30,444 nucleotides of DNA, taken from NCBI GenBank assembly GCA_005893365.1, contig VBPB01000103.1, positions 1 through 30,444 of the forward strand. The letters are read 5' to 3'. Shown here in pieces: positions 1-7,661 of this stretch. The DNA comes from Candidatus Eiseniibacteriota bacterium (GTDB lineage Bacteria; Eisenbacteria; RBG-16-71-46). A program made the translations under genes and the position numbers. Position 1 is the first letter of the stretch. The number at the start of each line of letters is the position of its first letter. Under the pieces are notes generated by a model. It worked only from the letters and a program-made list of their open reading frames with translations. It searched no databases and was not told the DNA's origin.

Positions 1-1904
1 GCGGCCCCCGGGCCCGCCGGGCTGATGAGGATGTGGCGGATGTGGACGATCTCCTGGACCGAGAATTCGTTGACGTGCTCGTGGTAATAGCGCTCGACCT
101 CGGCCCGGGTCAGCGTGACGTTCTCGGGCGGGGTCGGCTCGACCAGGATCCGGGTGAACTCCATCCGGTCGGGCAGGCGATAGGGCGAGGGATCCTTCGC
201 GAAGGCGGCCTGGGCGGCGGTCTGCTCCTCGGCGGCCTGTCGCTCGGCGAGTTGCTGCAGGAGCCGCGGCCGGGCCTGGTCGAACGTGGGCGTGTAGTCG
301 TGGACGACGTCCAGGAGCTGGTAGACCAACAGGCCGCTGGGGATGGCGAGCATCTCGGCGCCGGGGTTGCCGCCGCGGGCGGCCAGCGCCGTGCCCAGCT
401 CGGGGCCGACCCAGCCACTATCGAGGTCGGCCCCCGCCGGGACCGGACCGATCTCCCGGAACCGGGTCATGCTCCGCTCGAGCGCCGGGTCGCGACGACC
501 ATGGCTCCAGGCGTCGCGCAGGCGGTCGGCGGCGTCGCGGGTCCGCTCACGCCGTCGCTCGGTCGACCAATGGGCCCGCAGGTCGTCGCGGACCTCCGCC
601 AGCGGACGCTCCACCACGGTTCCGGTCGCCTTGTCGTACGAGGAGTAGTCCGCCAGGTGCGCCCGGTAATAGCGCTCGAGGTCCTGGGCGGTCGGCTCGC
701 CGGGCGGGAACGAGGCGGTGTCGGCGATCGCGTAGCGGAGGTGATAGCCCTCGCCGCGCAGGCTCTCGCGCCCGGATGCGTAGAGCGCGCGCAGCTCCCG
801 CTCGTCCTGGCGGGCCTTGGCGCTGGCGCGCAGCCCGGCCCGGATCTCCTTCGCGACCTCGCGCAGGGGGGCCGTGTGCTCCGGGGTGATGGCGTCCACG
901 CGCACCAGCACCCAGCCAGAGGTGGCGCGGACCGGCTCGGGCAGGACCGTGCCGGCCACGGCCGCGAACACCGACGCGACATCGTGAGCGCTGCCCCGCC
1001 AGAAGGCCGGGAGCAGGTTCCGGCGCAGCGTGATGCGCTGCTTGACGCCGCCGTAGAGGGCGCCGATCTCCGAGAAGTGGGCCCCGGCGCGGATCGCGGC
1101 CAGCGCGCTGTCGGCGCGGCCGCGCATCCGTTGCTCCCAGGCCCGCACGCCGGCGTCGCTGGCGCCGGCCGAGTCCGTCAGCGCCGGCCGGTCGACGGCG
1201 ATGACGCTGAGCGTCGCCTGCTCCGGGCGGCGGAACCGCGTGGGATCGGCGGCGTACGCGGCCAGGATCTCGCTCTCGCGCGGCTCGGGGGCCGAGGTGA
1301 AGTCCTTCCACTGGAGCGAGATGAAATCGAGGGTGGCGCGGGTGAGCGTCCGCTCCAGCTCGGCGCGGATGGCGGCATCGTCGGGCTTGGTGTCGCGCTC
1401 CATCTGCTCGCTCGCCTTGCGGGCGGCCAGCGCATCCTTCACCTGCGTCATCGCCGCCGCGTAGGCCCCCGGGTTCGACGCCTTGATGGCGAGGTACTTG
1501 GCTTCGTCGAACACCCCGTTGTGCTGGAACGCGGGGTCCCGGCGGATCTGGGCGTCGGCCTCGGCGTCGCTGACGCTGATCCCGCGCCGCCGGCCCTCCA
1601 GGGCGAGCAGGCGCTGGCGGATGAGATTCTCCAGCACCTGGCGCCGGACCAACGGCTGGAGCTGGGCGTCGATCTCCGCGTGATTGCGCGCGCGGTAGGC
1701 CTCGAGGGCCTTGGCGACCTGCTGGTCGAGCTCCGCCGCCTCGACGCGCAAGGGCCCGACCACCGCCACGACCGGACCGCCGCCACCCGCGCCCGGCGCC
1801 TTGGCCCGCGGGGACTTCGCGGCCGGCGGGGTGGCACCGCTGCCGGTTCCGGCCCCGAGGGTCACGACCATCATCGCGATCACCAACGGTCTGCGTGCGC
1901 TCAC
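1..1904 (-). CDS. SurA/PpiD-like periplasmic peptidyl-prolyl isomerase, 3' end outside window
   Basis: The frame is open for 634 codons from a GTG at 1904 to the window edge, so the C-terminus is missing. The start follows a GGGGGAG Shine-Dalgarno at 5 nt. The product begins with a short hydrophobic signal-like segment (about residues 7-23) and a Pro/Ala/Lys-rich linker. A SurA_N-type helical domain follows (about 45-170, with the pattern LENLIRQRLLALEGRRRGI and then DAEADAQIRRDPAF). A degenerate parvulin-like region lies at about 230-340, then a long helical region, and a second parvulin domain just begins at the edge (VHIRHILI, the usual first strand of PPIC domains). Such proteins fold or escort outer-membrane and secreted proteins in the periplasm. 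Foldase activity is inferred from the family, because the catalytic part of the last domain is not visible. It is divergent from pgeF, with 75 nt between the two starts. Confidence 0.82.
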   Translation of the reverse strand, partial: MSARRPLVIAMMVVTLGAGTGSGATPPAAKSPRAKAPGAGGGGPVVAVVGPLRVEAAELDQQVAKALEAYRARNHAEIDAQLQPLVRRQVLENLIRQRLLALEGRRRGISVSDAEADAQIRRDPAFQHNGVFDEAKYLAIKASNPGAYAAAMTQVKDALAARKASEQMERDTKPDDAAIRAELERTLTRATLDFISLQWKDFTSAPEPRESEILAAYAADPTRFRRPEQATLSVIAVDRPALTDSAGASDAGVRAWEQRMRGRADSALAAIRAGAHFSEIGALYGGVKQRITLRRNLLPAFWRGSAHDVASVFAAVAGTVLPEPVRATSGWVLVRVDAITPEHTAPLREVAKEIRAGLRASAKARQDERELRALYASGRESLRGEGYHLRYAIADTASFPPGEPTAQDLERYYRAHLADYSSYDKATGTVVERPLAEVRDDLRAHWSTERRRERTRDAADRLRDAWSHGRRDPALERSMTRFREIGPVPAGADLDSGWVGPELGTALAARGGNPGAEMLAIPSGLLVYQLLDVVHDYTPTFDQARPRLLQQLAERQAAEEQTAAQAAFAKDPSPYRLPDRMEFTRILVEPTPPENVTLTRAEVERYYHEHVNEFSVQEIVHIRHILISPAGPGA

Positions 1905-1940
1905 CCCAGCTCCCCCGATCCTGGGCGCCCCGCCCAAGCC

Positions 1941-1970
1941 TTGACGCGGCGCGACCTGCTTCTCTACGGT
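1941..1970 (+). promoter_or_regulatory. Putative sigma70 promoter of pgeF, near-leaderless
   Basis: TTGACG (1941-1946), an 18-nt spacer and TACGGT (1965-1970). The -10 box ends 9 nt before the ATG at 1980, so transcription should begin within a few bases of the start codon. No Shine-Dalgarno is visible. The same spacing recurs at three other starts in this window, which raises confidence in all four. Confidence 0.45.
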
Positions 1971-1979
1971 GCCGCGCTC

Positions 1980-2712
1980 ATGTGGACCCTCGACTTGGAC
2001 GACCTCGTCCCGGCGTGGCGCTGGCGCCCGGCCACCCAAGCCATCCTCGCCTTCTCCACCCGCCGCGGCGGCGTCAGTGAAGGCCCGTATCACTCGCTCA
2101 ATCTCGGTCGCTCCACCCGCGATCGCCCCGCGGCGGTCGCGGAGAACCGCCGTCGTCTGCTCACCGCCCTCGGCGTCGATCCGGCCCGCCTCGCCAACGC
2201 CGGTCAGGTGCACGGCGCCGTCGTCCGGCCGGCCCGCGCCCCAGGTCTGCACCCCGACTGCGATGGCTTGGTGACCACGACCCCGGGCCTGGCCCTCGCC
2301 GTGACCGCCGCCGATTGCCTGCCCATCCTCTACCACGCCCCCGGCGCCGTCGCCGCGGGGCACCGCCGAGGGCGCGCCCGAGCGCGCGCTGTCGGCCGTC
2401 TGTACGGCGGCCGGGGTCCCACCGTCCCAGGTGAGCGTCCACTTGGGCCCGTGCATCCGGGGCTGCTGCTACGTCGTCGGTCCCGAGGTCGCCGCCCGCT
2501 TCCCCGCCGCCGCGCTGCGCGACGTCGACGGGACCCGGTACCTCGATCTGCCCACCGCGGCGCGGATGCGGCTGGTCGCCGCCGGCGTCGCGGCGTCCGC
2601 GATCCACGACACCGGCGCCTGCACCGCCTGCGAGCCGAGTCTCTACTTCTCACACCGGCGCGACCACGGCCTCACCGGTCGCCAGTGGGGCGTGATCGCG
2701 CTGGCCGGGTGA
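1980..2712 (+). pseudogene. pgeF: PgeF/YfiH (DUF152, laccase-like) family gene, frameshifted by an apparent 17-bp deletion
   Basis: The family comprises purine nucleoside phosphorylase/adenosine deaminase-type enzymes, once called polyphenol oxidases, linked to peptidoglycan editing. The 5' part (1980 to about 2363) encodes FSTRRGGVSEGPYHSLNLG, then NAGQVHGA and AADCLPILYH, all family motifs. The 3' part continues in another frame (LGPCIRGCCYVVG, then DTGACTACEPSLYFSHRRD) to a TGA at 2710-2712. Between them the conserved HAGWRGT block, which carries a metal-binding His, is reduced to one GCGGGGCAC (2355-2363). Restoring 17 bp between two GGGGCAC copies would give AGHAGWRGTAEG and an intact 249-residue protein (733 + 17 = 750 nt). 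The lesion is therefore either a deletion between short direct repeats or an assembly collapse at the same place. As written, the gene cannot make an active enzyme. Confidence 0.85.
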
Positions 2713-2758
2713 CGTCCGGCGCGCCGCGGCGGACGCTCACGCCTCCGCGCGGGGACGC

Positions 2759-2767
2759 ATTATAGCA
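2759..2767 (-). promoter_or_regulatory. Extended -10 box, antisense to the 3' end of pgeF
   Basis: On the minus strand the bases read TGCTATAAT, a perfect extended -10 in very GC-rich DNA. No good -35 is seen. A transcript would start near 2752 and run antisense into pgeF. No coding gene follows: the nearest ATG opens only a few codons. A 12-bp perfect palindrome, GCCACGCGTGGC (2801-2812), lies about 35 bp upstream of the box. Confidence 0.3.
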
Positions 2768-2891
2768 ACTCTCGCGTAGGTCCGGGAACGCTCCGCGCTC
2801 GCCACGCGTGGCACCCGGCGCGATCGCGAGCGGAGGCAAGGCGGGCATGACAACTCCTTGGCGTCGTCGGCGCTCCGGCTCATGGCGCGGC

Positions 2892-2921
2892 TTGACCCTC
2901 GCGACCTTCCCTCTCTAGACT
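2892..2921 (+). promoter_or_regulatory. Putative sigma70 promoter of the cyclophilin gene
   Basis: TTGACC (2892-2897), an 18-nt spacer and TAGACT (2916-2921). The predicted leader to the ATG at 2974 is about 45 nt and contains a GGAGGA Shine-Dalgarno. Confidence 0.45.
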
Positions 2922-2973
2922 TCGCGCCTTCGCGTCCGGGTCTCCCGCCCGACGCATTCCATGGAGGAAACGC

Positions 2974-3729
2974 ATGCTTCGCATCCTGTCCGCGGGCGTG
3001 ATCCTGCTCGCCGCCGCGGGCGCGAGCGCCCAGCCGGCCGCGAACGCGCCGGCGAATCTGACCACCCGCGCGCCGGCGGTCACCCGCCCGGCCGCCGGGC
3101 CCCAGGTGGCCGTGCTCCAGACCGTGCTCGGCACCATCGTCATCAAGTTCGCCGAGGCCGATGCGCCCAAGACGGTGGCCAACTTCAAGAAGCTGGTGAG
3201 GTCGGGTTTCTACGACTCGACCTGCTTCCATCGCGTGATCCCGGACTTCATGATCCAAGGGGGTGACCCCAACAGCAAGGACGCCGACCCCGGCAACGAC
3301 GGGATCGGCGGCCCGGGGTACACCGTCCCGGCCGAGATCAAGCTCCACCACCTGCGTGGGTCGGTCGCTACGGCGCGCCAGCCGGACAACGCGAACCCGG
3401 ACCGGGCCTCGAGCGGCAGCCAGTTCTTCATCGACGTGGCGCCGCAGCCGTCTCTCGACAAGGGCGGCTACACCGTGTTCGGCATGGTCATCAAGGGGAT
3501 GGACGTCGTGGACAAGATCGTCGCCCTGGGTGCCGATCCCACCACGCCGCAGGGCCCGGGCGGACCCAACCCCGGCAAGAAGGCGATGATCCGCAAGGCG
3601 ACGCTCGAGCCGCTCAGCAAGTACGAGAACGCGACGGACGCCGCCCCCGCCAAAGCCGCGCGCCCGGCGGCACCGGCCACGCCGGTCGCCCCCGACACTA
3701 CCCCCGCCAAGGCGGACACCACCCACTAG
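2974..3729 (+). CDS. Exported cyclophilin-type peptidyl-prolyl cis-trans isomerase
   Basis: The protein has 251 residues. A signal peptide (about 1-21, cleavage near ASA-QPA) is followed by an Ala/Pro-rich linker and a complete cyclophilin domain (about 47-205). The core shows GTIVIKFAEADAPKTVANF, FHRVIPDFMIQGGD with the catalytic Arg, SSGSQFFI and YTVFGMV. The C-terminal 45 residues are an Ala/Pro/Thr/Lys-rich, low-complexity tail. The start is supported by GGAGGA five nt before ATG. The enzyme should speed prolyl isomerisation of exported proteins in the periplasm. Its proximity to the SurA/PpiD-like gene suggests a local cluster of folding factors, although the two are not co-transcribed. 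Confidence 0.93.
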   Translation: MLRILSAGVILLAAAGASAQPAANAPANLTTRAPAVTRPAAGPQVAVLQTVLGTIVIKFAEADAPKTVANFKKLVRSGFYDSTCFHRVIPDFMIQGGDPNSKDADPGNDGIGGPGYTVPAEIKLHHLRGSVATARQPDNANPDRASSGSQFFIDVAPQPSLDKGGYTVFGMVIKGMDVVDKIVALGADPTTPQGPGGPNPGKKAMIRKATLEPLSKYENATDAAPAKAARPAAPATPVAPDTTPAKADTTH

Positions 3730-3750
3730 CGACGTCCGCCGCATCGATCC

Positions 3751-3782
3751 GACGCCCCGGAGCGCGTCCGCTTCGGGGCGTC
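3751..3782. terminator. Stem-loop between convergent genes
   Basis: A 14-bp stem (3751-3764 with 3769-3782, one G-T wobble) closes a CGTC tetraloop. It lies 21 nt after the cyclophilin stop and 14 nt after the stop of the convergent PPC gene. There is no T-run on either side, so it may act as a bidirectional terminator or an RNA 3'-end protector. Confidence 0.6.
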
Positions 3783-3796
3783 GTGGGTTCCGGCGG

Positions 3797-4222
3797 TCAG
3801 GCCTCGAGGTCGAGCGGGTTGAACCCCAGGTCGGGACGGCGCACCCGTCTGAGCACCTCGGGGTCGGTCACCACCTGGACCTCGCAGGTCACGGTCACCA
3901 CGCCGCGGAACAGGTGGCCGGTGTGGGCGGCGAAGTCCTCGCCGGCGATGACGGCGTGGCAGTGCGGGAAGGGCTGGCCGTCCAGCTCGCTGAAGTTGCC
4001 GGTGAGCGAGCCGATCTCGTGCTCGCCCAGGAAGGTCCGGGTCACGTAGGTGCCGGTCGCGCGCACGAAGAAGCCGAGCTCGGTCTCGCCCACCGCACCC
4101 AGGCCGGAGATGAGCCCGGCCCGCACGCCCTCGGTGGTCGCGAACGCGGTGAGGGCCGCGATGATCTCCTCGCCGGGGTCCAGCCTCAGCGCGTAGCCGT
4201 ATCGGGTGCGGCGGGTCTGGAT
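3797..4222 (-). CDS. PPC/DUF296 domain protein, apparent ATC start
   Basis: From about 4180 down to 3797 the frame encodes a complete PPC (PCC/DUF296) domain. Visible parts are LRLDPGEEIIAALTAFATTE, GLISGLGAV, GSLTGNFSELDGQPFPHCHA and HTGHLFRG. The His residues of PFPHCHA and HTGHL match the metal-binding His cluster of prokaryotic PPC proteins. No ATG, GTG or TTG exists upstream of the domain in this frame; the first GTG (4126) would remove the first strand and helix. An AGGAGG (4227-4232) lies 4 nt before an in-frame ATC (4220-4222), giving 141 residues that overlap the M28 gene by 37 nt. AUC initiation, or an original ATG changed or mis-sequenced, would explain this. The biochemical role of bacterial PPC proteins is poorly known. 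The identity is firm; the start is not. Confidence 0.78.
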   Translation of the reverse strand: MQTRRTRYGYALRLDPGEEIIAALTAFATTEGVRAGLISGLGAVGETELGFFVRATGTYVTRTFLGEHEIGSLTGNFSELDGQPFPHCHAVIAGEDFAAHTGHLFRGVVTVTCEVQVVTDPEVLRRVRRPDLGFNPLDLEA

Positions 4223-6165
4223 GGGGCCTCCTCGAGGTCCGGCGCGTCGCCCGCGTGGCCGGAGAGGCCGATCGAGGCGGTGCGGGCGAAGGTCTCGGCG
4301 ATGAACTCGGGTTCGTGCCGCCCGGTCTCGAGCCAGACCAGACGGGCGATCTCGTCGATGCTGCGGGTGCCATCGCAGGCATACCAGGCCAGGTCGGCCA
4401 GCGTCAGCGCGTCACTCACGCCGTCCTCCGCCGCGCGCCAGGCCTCGCGCGCCGCGGGCGGCAGGCGGTCCCACCCGGCGAGCAGATGGCGCTGGCCGTG
4501 GATCGGCACCGGCAGCGCCCGGCGCGGACGCTCGGGATGGCCGGCCACGGGTGGGGCATTGGGTGGGGCATTGGGTGGGGCTTGGTCGGTCGTGCCGCCC
4601 GGCAGCTCGCGCGCCGCGAACGCCGCGAGGGCCTCGCGCGCGGCGCCGATCGCCGCCGGCGCCGCGCCGAGGCGGCGCAGGCTCGCCAGCGCCTGCTCGC
4701 CGCGCAGGCGCTCGCGGGCGATGGCGCGCCCGGGTGCTACCTCGTCCACCGCGGCCAGCAGCCGGCGCCGCGCGCCGCGGCCTACGGCACCCACGAGCCA
4801 CTCGAGCCGCGGCCCGCTGGCGCCGGCCACGAAGGCCGCGAAGGTGGCGGCACACCGCACCGCGAGCGCCAGCGAGGCCGGGCTGGTCTTGTCCGGCGTG
4901 TCGTGCGAGGAATGGTAGTAGCGGTCGGGCCACTGGATCAGCATCGGGCAGGGGATCCCGGTCGCCGGGTCGATCAGGACGTAGTGATCGCTGCCGCCCG
5001 AGTAGGGCACCTCCCCCATCCGCGTCATCGAGTAGTGCCCGGGCCCCGAGTAGGACGGCACCCAGTCGACCGCCTGCGCGCGGATGCGCCGCAGCAACTC
5101 CTCGGCGAACGACGCCGCGAAGCACGGCGGGTGCTCGATCAGCAGCGTGCTGCCGCAGCGCTCCTGATCCTGCCCGACCATGTCGAGGTTGAGCGCCGCG
5201 ACCACGCCGCGCGCGCGCGCCGGGTCCTGCGCCAGCCAGGCATAGGTGCCGGCCATCTCCGGCACCCACAGGAACCGGACGCTGCGTCTCGGGGGGCACC
5301 ACTCGCCGGACGCGGCGAGCCGCGCCAGCGTGCGCGCCGCCTCGAGCGCCGCCGCCGCCCCCGAGGCGTTGTCGTTGGCGCTCGGCCGCGGGTGACAGAG
5401 GTGGGCGAGGATCAGCACCTCGCCCGGCAGGTCCCCCGCCAGGCTCGCCGACACCAGCGGGATCGGGGTCGGGAACCGGCGCGCGTCGATCTCCACCTCG
5501 AGCTCGAGGCGGGCCCCGGCGGCGAGACGCTCGGCCAGGGCGAGCCCGGCGCGCGGCGAGAGCACGAACCCCCAGCCGCGCGGATCCGATTCGCCCCACC
5601 AGAACGAGGTGTAGGCCAGGGCCTCGGGGTCGTCGCAGCGCTCGCGCACCGGGGGCAGGAGGCGCCGGCCGTGCGACAGGATCCCCGCGGCGCCGCGCTC
5701 CACCACCGCCCGCTCGTGCACGCGCTGGACCGCGCCGCGCGTGAGCACCACCTTCCCGGCCACGTCGACGCCGCGGTAGTCCTCCTCGCGGGTGCCGTCC
5801 TCCACCGCGACGATCGCGTAGCGTCCGCGGGCCTTAGCGCTGCGCAGCACCAGCGACAGCGGCTCGGCCTCGTAATCGCAGAGCGGTGCGCGCCGATCCC
5901 CCGCGACCAGCGTGGCCACCGCCCGCGTGCACGCCCAGCCCTCGGGCATCAGGTAGCCGAGCATCCGGGTGTGCCCGTCGCCGGGGACGTGGGTGGTCTC
6001 GACGGCCAGCCCGTAGGACTCGAGCCGGCGCGCGAGCCAGTCGGCGGCCTCATCGTAGCCGGGGCTCGCCTGCACCCGGTGGAAGCGCGCCAGGGCCCGG
6101 ACCGATTCGAGGGCCTGGCCACCCGAGGCCTCCTGGCGCACCGCCGCGAGCCATCCCTCGAACAT
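4186..6165 (-). CDS. M28-family zinc aminopeptidase with PA-like insert
   Basis: The protein has 659 residues and no clear signal peptide. An N-terminal helical region (1-60) precedes a PA-like insert (about 100-240). The M28 catalytic core (about 245-450) shows candidate zinc ligands and catalytic residues: His258 in HLCHPRPSANDNASG, Asp265, Glu303 in VPEM, Asp328 in NLDMVGQD, SGGSDH at 390-394 and His421 in YYHSSHDTPDK. This resembles DUF4910-type M28 peptidases, whose substrates are unknown. A PPNA-repeat linker (about 528-540) leads to a C-terminal helical domain with a winged-helix look (about 585-640). The ATG has AAGGAG at 9-10 nt, and that Shine-Dalgarno abuts the inverted-repeat element. 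It is fourth in the S55-propeller-GT-M28-PPC operon. Confidence 0.9.
   Translation of the reverse strand: MFEGWLAAVRQEASGGQALESVRALARFHRVQASPGYDEAADWLARRLESYGLAVETTHVPGDGHTRMLGYLMPEGWACTRAVATLVAGDRRAPLCDYEAEPLSLVLRSAKARGRYAIVAVEDGTREEDYRGVDVAGKVVLTRGAVQRVHERAVVERGAAGILSHGRRLLPPVRERCDDPEALAYTSFWWGESDPRGWGFVLSPRAGLALAERLAAGARLELEVEIDARRFPTPIPLVSASLAGDLPGEVLILAHLCHPRPSANDNASGAAAALEAARTLARLAASGEWCPPRRSVRFLWVPEMAGTYAWLAQDPARARGVVAALNLDMVGQDQERCGSTLLIEHPPCFAASFAEELLRRIRAQAVDWVPSYSGPGHYSMTRMGEVPYSGGSDHYVLIDPATGIPCPMLIQWPDRYYHSSHDTPDKTSPASLALAVRCAATFAAFVAGASGPRLEWLVGAVGRGARRRLLAAVDEVAPGRAIARERLRGEQALASLRRLGAAPAAIGAAREALAAFAARELPGGTTDQAPPNAPPNAPPVAGHPERPRRALPVPIHGQRHLLAGWDRLPPAAREAWRAAEDGVSDALTLADLAWYACDGTRSIDEIARLVWLETGRHEPEFIAETFARTASIGLSGHAGDAPDLEEAPSRPAAPDTATR
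4549..4584 (+). repeat. 12-bp tandem repeat, three copies, G-quadruplex-prone
   Basis: GGGTGGGGCATT occurs twice and GGGTGGGGCTTG once, in frame inside the M28 gene, encoding the PPNA linker on the minus strand. The plus strand carries six runs of three or more G with loops of 1 and 4 nt, a strong G-quadruplex pattern located on the template strand. Confidence 0.85.
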
Positions 6166-6179
6166 GCCGCGCGTCTCCT

Positions 6180-6344
6180 TAGTGTCCGTTACAGAAGTAC
6201 CTTGCCAGTCGGCTGCCGCTGCATCCCGGCGGCCTGCGTTGCTCCTCCTCGACGTATCTCACTGATACGACTTCGTCGTCGCGCCTTGTCCGCCGGGCTC
6301 AGCGGCAGCCTTTGTGGTCAAGGTACTTCTGGGACGGGACACTA
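6180..6344. mobile_element. MITE-like inverted-repeat element, copy 1 (165 bp)
   Basis: Both ends carry GTGTCC...AGAAGTACCTTG-type terminal inverted repeats of about 24 bp, flanked by TA on each side (6180-6181 and 6343-6344). The left repeat is diverged, reading GTGTCCGTTACAGAAG where the other three ends read GTGTCCCGTCCCAGAAG. Subterminal GGCTGCCGCTG/CAGCGGCAGCC arms extend the hairpin. There is no transposase; TA flanks suggest mobilisation by an IS630/Tc1-type enzyme (inference). The element lies between the GT-C gene and the M28 gene. It is inverted relative to copy 2 at 21602-21767. Confidence 0.88.
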
Positions 6345-7650
6345 GGCCCGCGTTGCGGCCGCCGCCCGCCGGCGGGACGCCCAGGCGAGGCCTAAGGCCA
6401 GCGCCAGCGGCGCAGCCATAGGATAGGATCGCGGTGAACGAAAGCAAGAGCCACGGCGCCGAGGGGGCCAACGGCTCCAGGGCCATCGCCCATCCCAGGT
6501 ACCACGGGTGGGCGACCGGCGTGAGCACGAAGCCTAAGCGCATCCCGACGCGGGTGGCGCGCGCCGCGTCCGGCCTCCCCCACGCCGCCACGACCACCGC
6601 CAGTACCAGCAGGGCCAGGGCCCAGCCCCGGGCCGCGAGGGGATCGGGGACCAGCCGGGACAGATAGTGGAACGCCAGCTCGTTGTTGGCCCAGGTCCGC
6701 GCATAGGCGGTGAGCCCGGAATCCGCGCCGCGGGTGAGCGCGACGAACCCCCCGAGCCCGAGCCCGGTGGCGGCGAGGGCCACGAGCCGCGCGCGCCACG
6801 GCCAGCCGCGCAGCAGCGCCGGCAACGCCACGAGCGGCGCCAGCTTGACCAGCACGCCCACCGTCAGCGCCAGCGCGGCCGCCACCGGGCGGCGCCCGGC
6901 CCACATCAGCGCGGCGATGAGCCAGACCAGCGCCGTCGGGTCGCTGTGGCCGCTGCCCGCGTACTCCACCAGCACCAGCGGATTCCACGCGTAGGCGATG
7001 ACCCCGAGCGGGCTTAAGCCGCGTGATCGCGCCCACGCCAGCAGCAGGAGCACCAGCGCCAGGTCGTGGAGGATCACCCACAGCTTGATCGCGGTCACCG
7101 TCGGCGAGAGCCGCGCCACCAGGGCGAATCCGGCCAAGGCGAGCGGCGGGTAGAGGGTGGCGAGCTCGGGATGGTTGATGCGCGGGTAGAGCGAGGCGTC
7201 GCGCAGCGCCGCCAGGGCGGGGTCGCGCGGGCTCAGGTGGTACGGGTCGAGGCCGGCCGCCACCACCTTCCCCTCCCAGACGTACCGATAGACGTCGTCC
7301 GAGAGCGAGGGCGGCGCCGGCAGCAGCGCCAGCCGGGCGGCCGCCGCGACCGCGAAGACCAGCCACGCCGCCCGCGCGGGCGAGGCCGAGCGGAGGCGCA
7401 GCATCGCCAGCGCGAAGCAGGCGAACGCGGCCGCGTAGAGCGCCTGGAACCTGCCGAGCCCGAGCGACCACGACTCGAGCCGGCCCATCAGGGTCAGCGT
7501 GAACACGAGGCCGGTGCCGAGCACCATCAGCTCGAGCCCGCCGTGGCGCCCGCGGTCGCCGGGGCCCGCGACCGGGGCCGCGCCGGCCGCGGTGCCGCGC
7601 GGCTCGCGCGCCTCGCGTTCGCCGGAGCCCGATCCGCGACGCTCCGGCAC
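6259..7650 (-). CDS. GT-C (GT87/DUF2029-like) polyprenol-phosphate sugar transferase, 3' frameshift
   Basis: A polytopic membrane protein with many hydrophobic segments from about residue 42 on. Family-like motifs are DDVYRYVWEGKVVAAGLDPY, RINHPELATLYPPLA, AYAWNPLVLVEYAGSGHSD and HPWYLGWAM. Such enzymes move sugars from polyprenyl phosphates to extracytoplasmic acceptors. The start used is GTG 7650, 11 nt after the propeller gene's stop; ATG 7527 would begin just before the first membrane segment. After LSFTAILSY (about 6418-6427) the frame leaves membrane-like sequence and runs through the inverted-repeat element to TGA 6259, giving 463 residues. The other frame reads MAAPLALALGLAWASRRR and ends at TAG 6342. 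A CCTAT unit is present twice at 6418-6427. A third copy would join the frames into an intact 437-residue protein (1309 + 5 = 1314 nt). Confidence 0.8.
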   Translation of the reverse strand: MPERRGSGSGEREAREPRGTAAGAAPVAGPGDRGRHGGLELMVLGTGLVFTLTLMGRLESWSLGLGRFQALYAAAFACFALAMLRLRSASPARAAWLVFAVAAAARLALLPAPPSLSDDVYRYVWEGKVVAAGLDPYHLSPRDPALAALRDASLYPRINHPELATLYPPLALAGFALVARLSPTVTAIKLWVILHDLALVLLLLAWARSRGLSPLGVIAYAWNPLVLVEYAGSGHSDPTALVWLIAALMWAGRRPVAAALALTVGVLVKLAPLVALPALLRGWPWRARLVALAATGLGLGGFVALTRGADSGLTAYARTWANNELAFHYLSRLVPDPLAARGWALALLVLAVVVAAWGRPDAARATRVGMRLGFVLTPVAHPWYLGWAMALEPLAPSAPWLLLSFTAILSYGCAAGAGLRPRLGVPPAGGGRNAGLVSRPRSTLTTKAAAEPGGQGATTKSYQ

Positions 7651-7661
7651 GTCGCCGGGGT

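Noticed and set aside
33..2765. Very long open plus-strand frame opposite the SurA/PpiD-like gene
   Set aside because: It lacks domain-like sequence and is Gly/Arg/Ala-biased, as expected for an antisense shadow in GC-rich DNA. Only its 3' part (from 1980) is pgeF.
2737..3744. 335-codon minus-strand frame opposite the cyclophilin
   Set aside because: The plus strand has a complete cyclophilin with signal peptide and Shine-Dalgarno; the minus frame has no recognisable domain.
6180..6344. Element copy as a gene fragment encoding the end of a protein
   Set aside because: Open frames run into it from both sides in both copies, but none shows conserved protein features. The TIRs and TA duplications explain it better as a mobile element.
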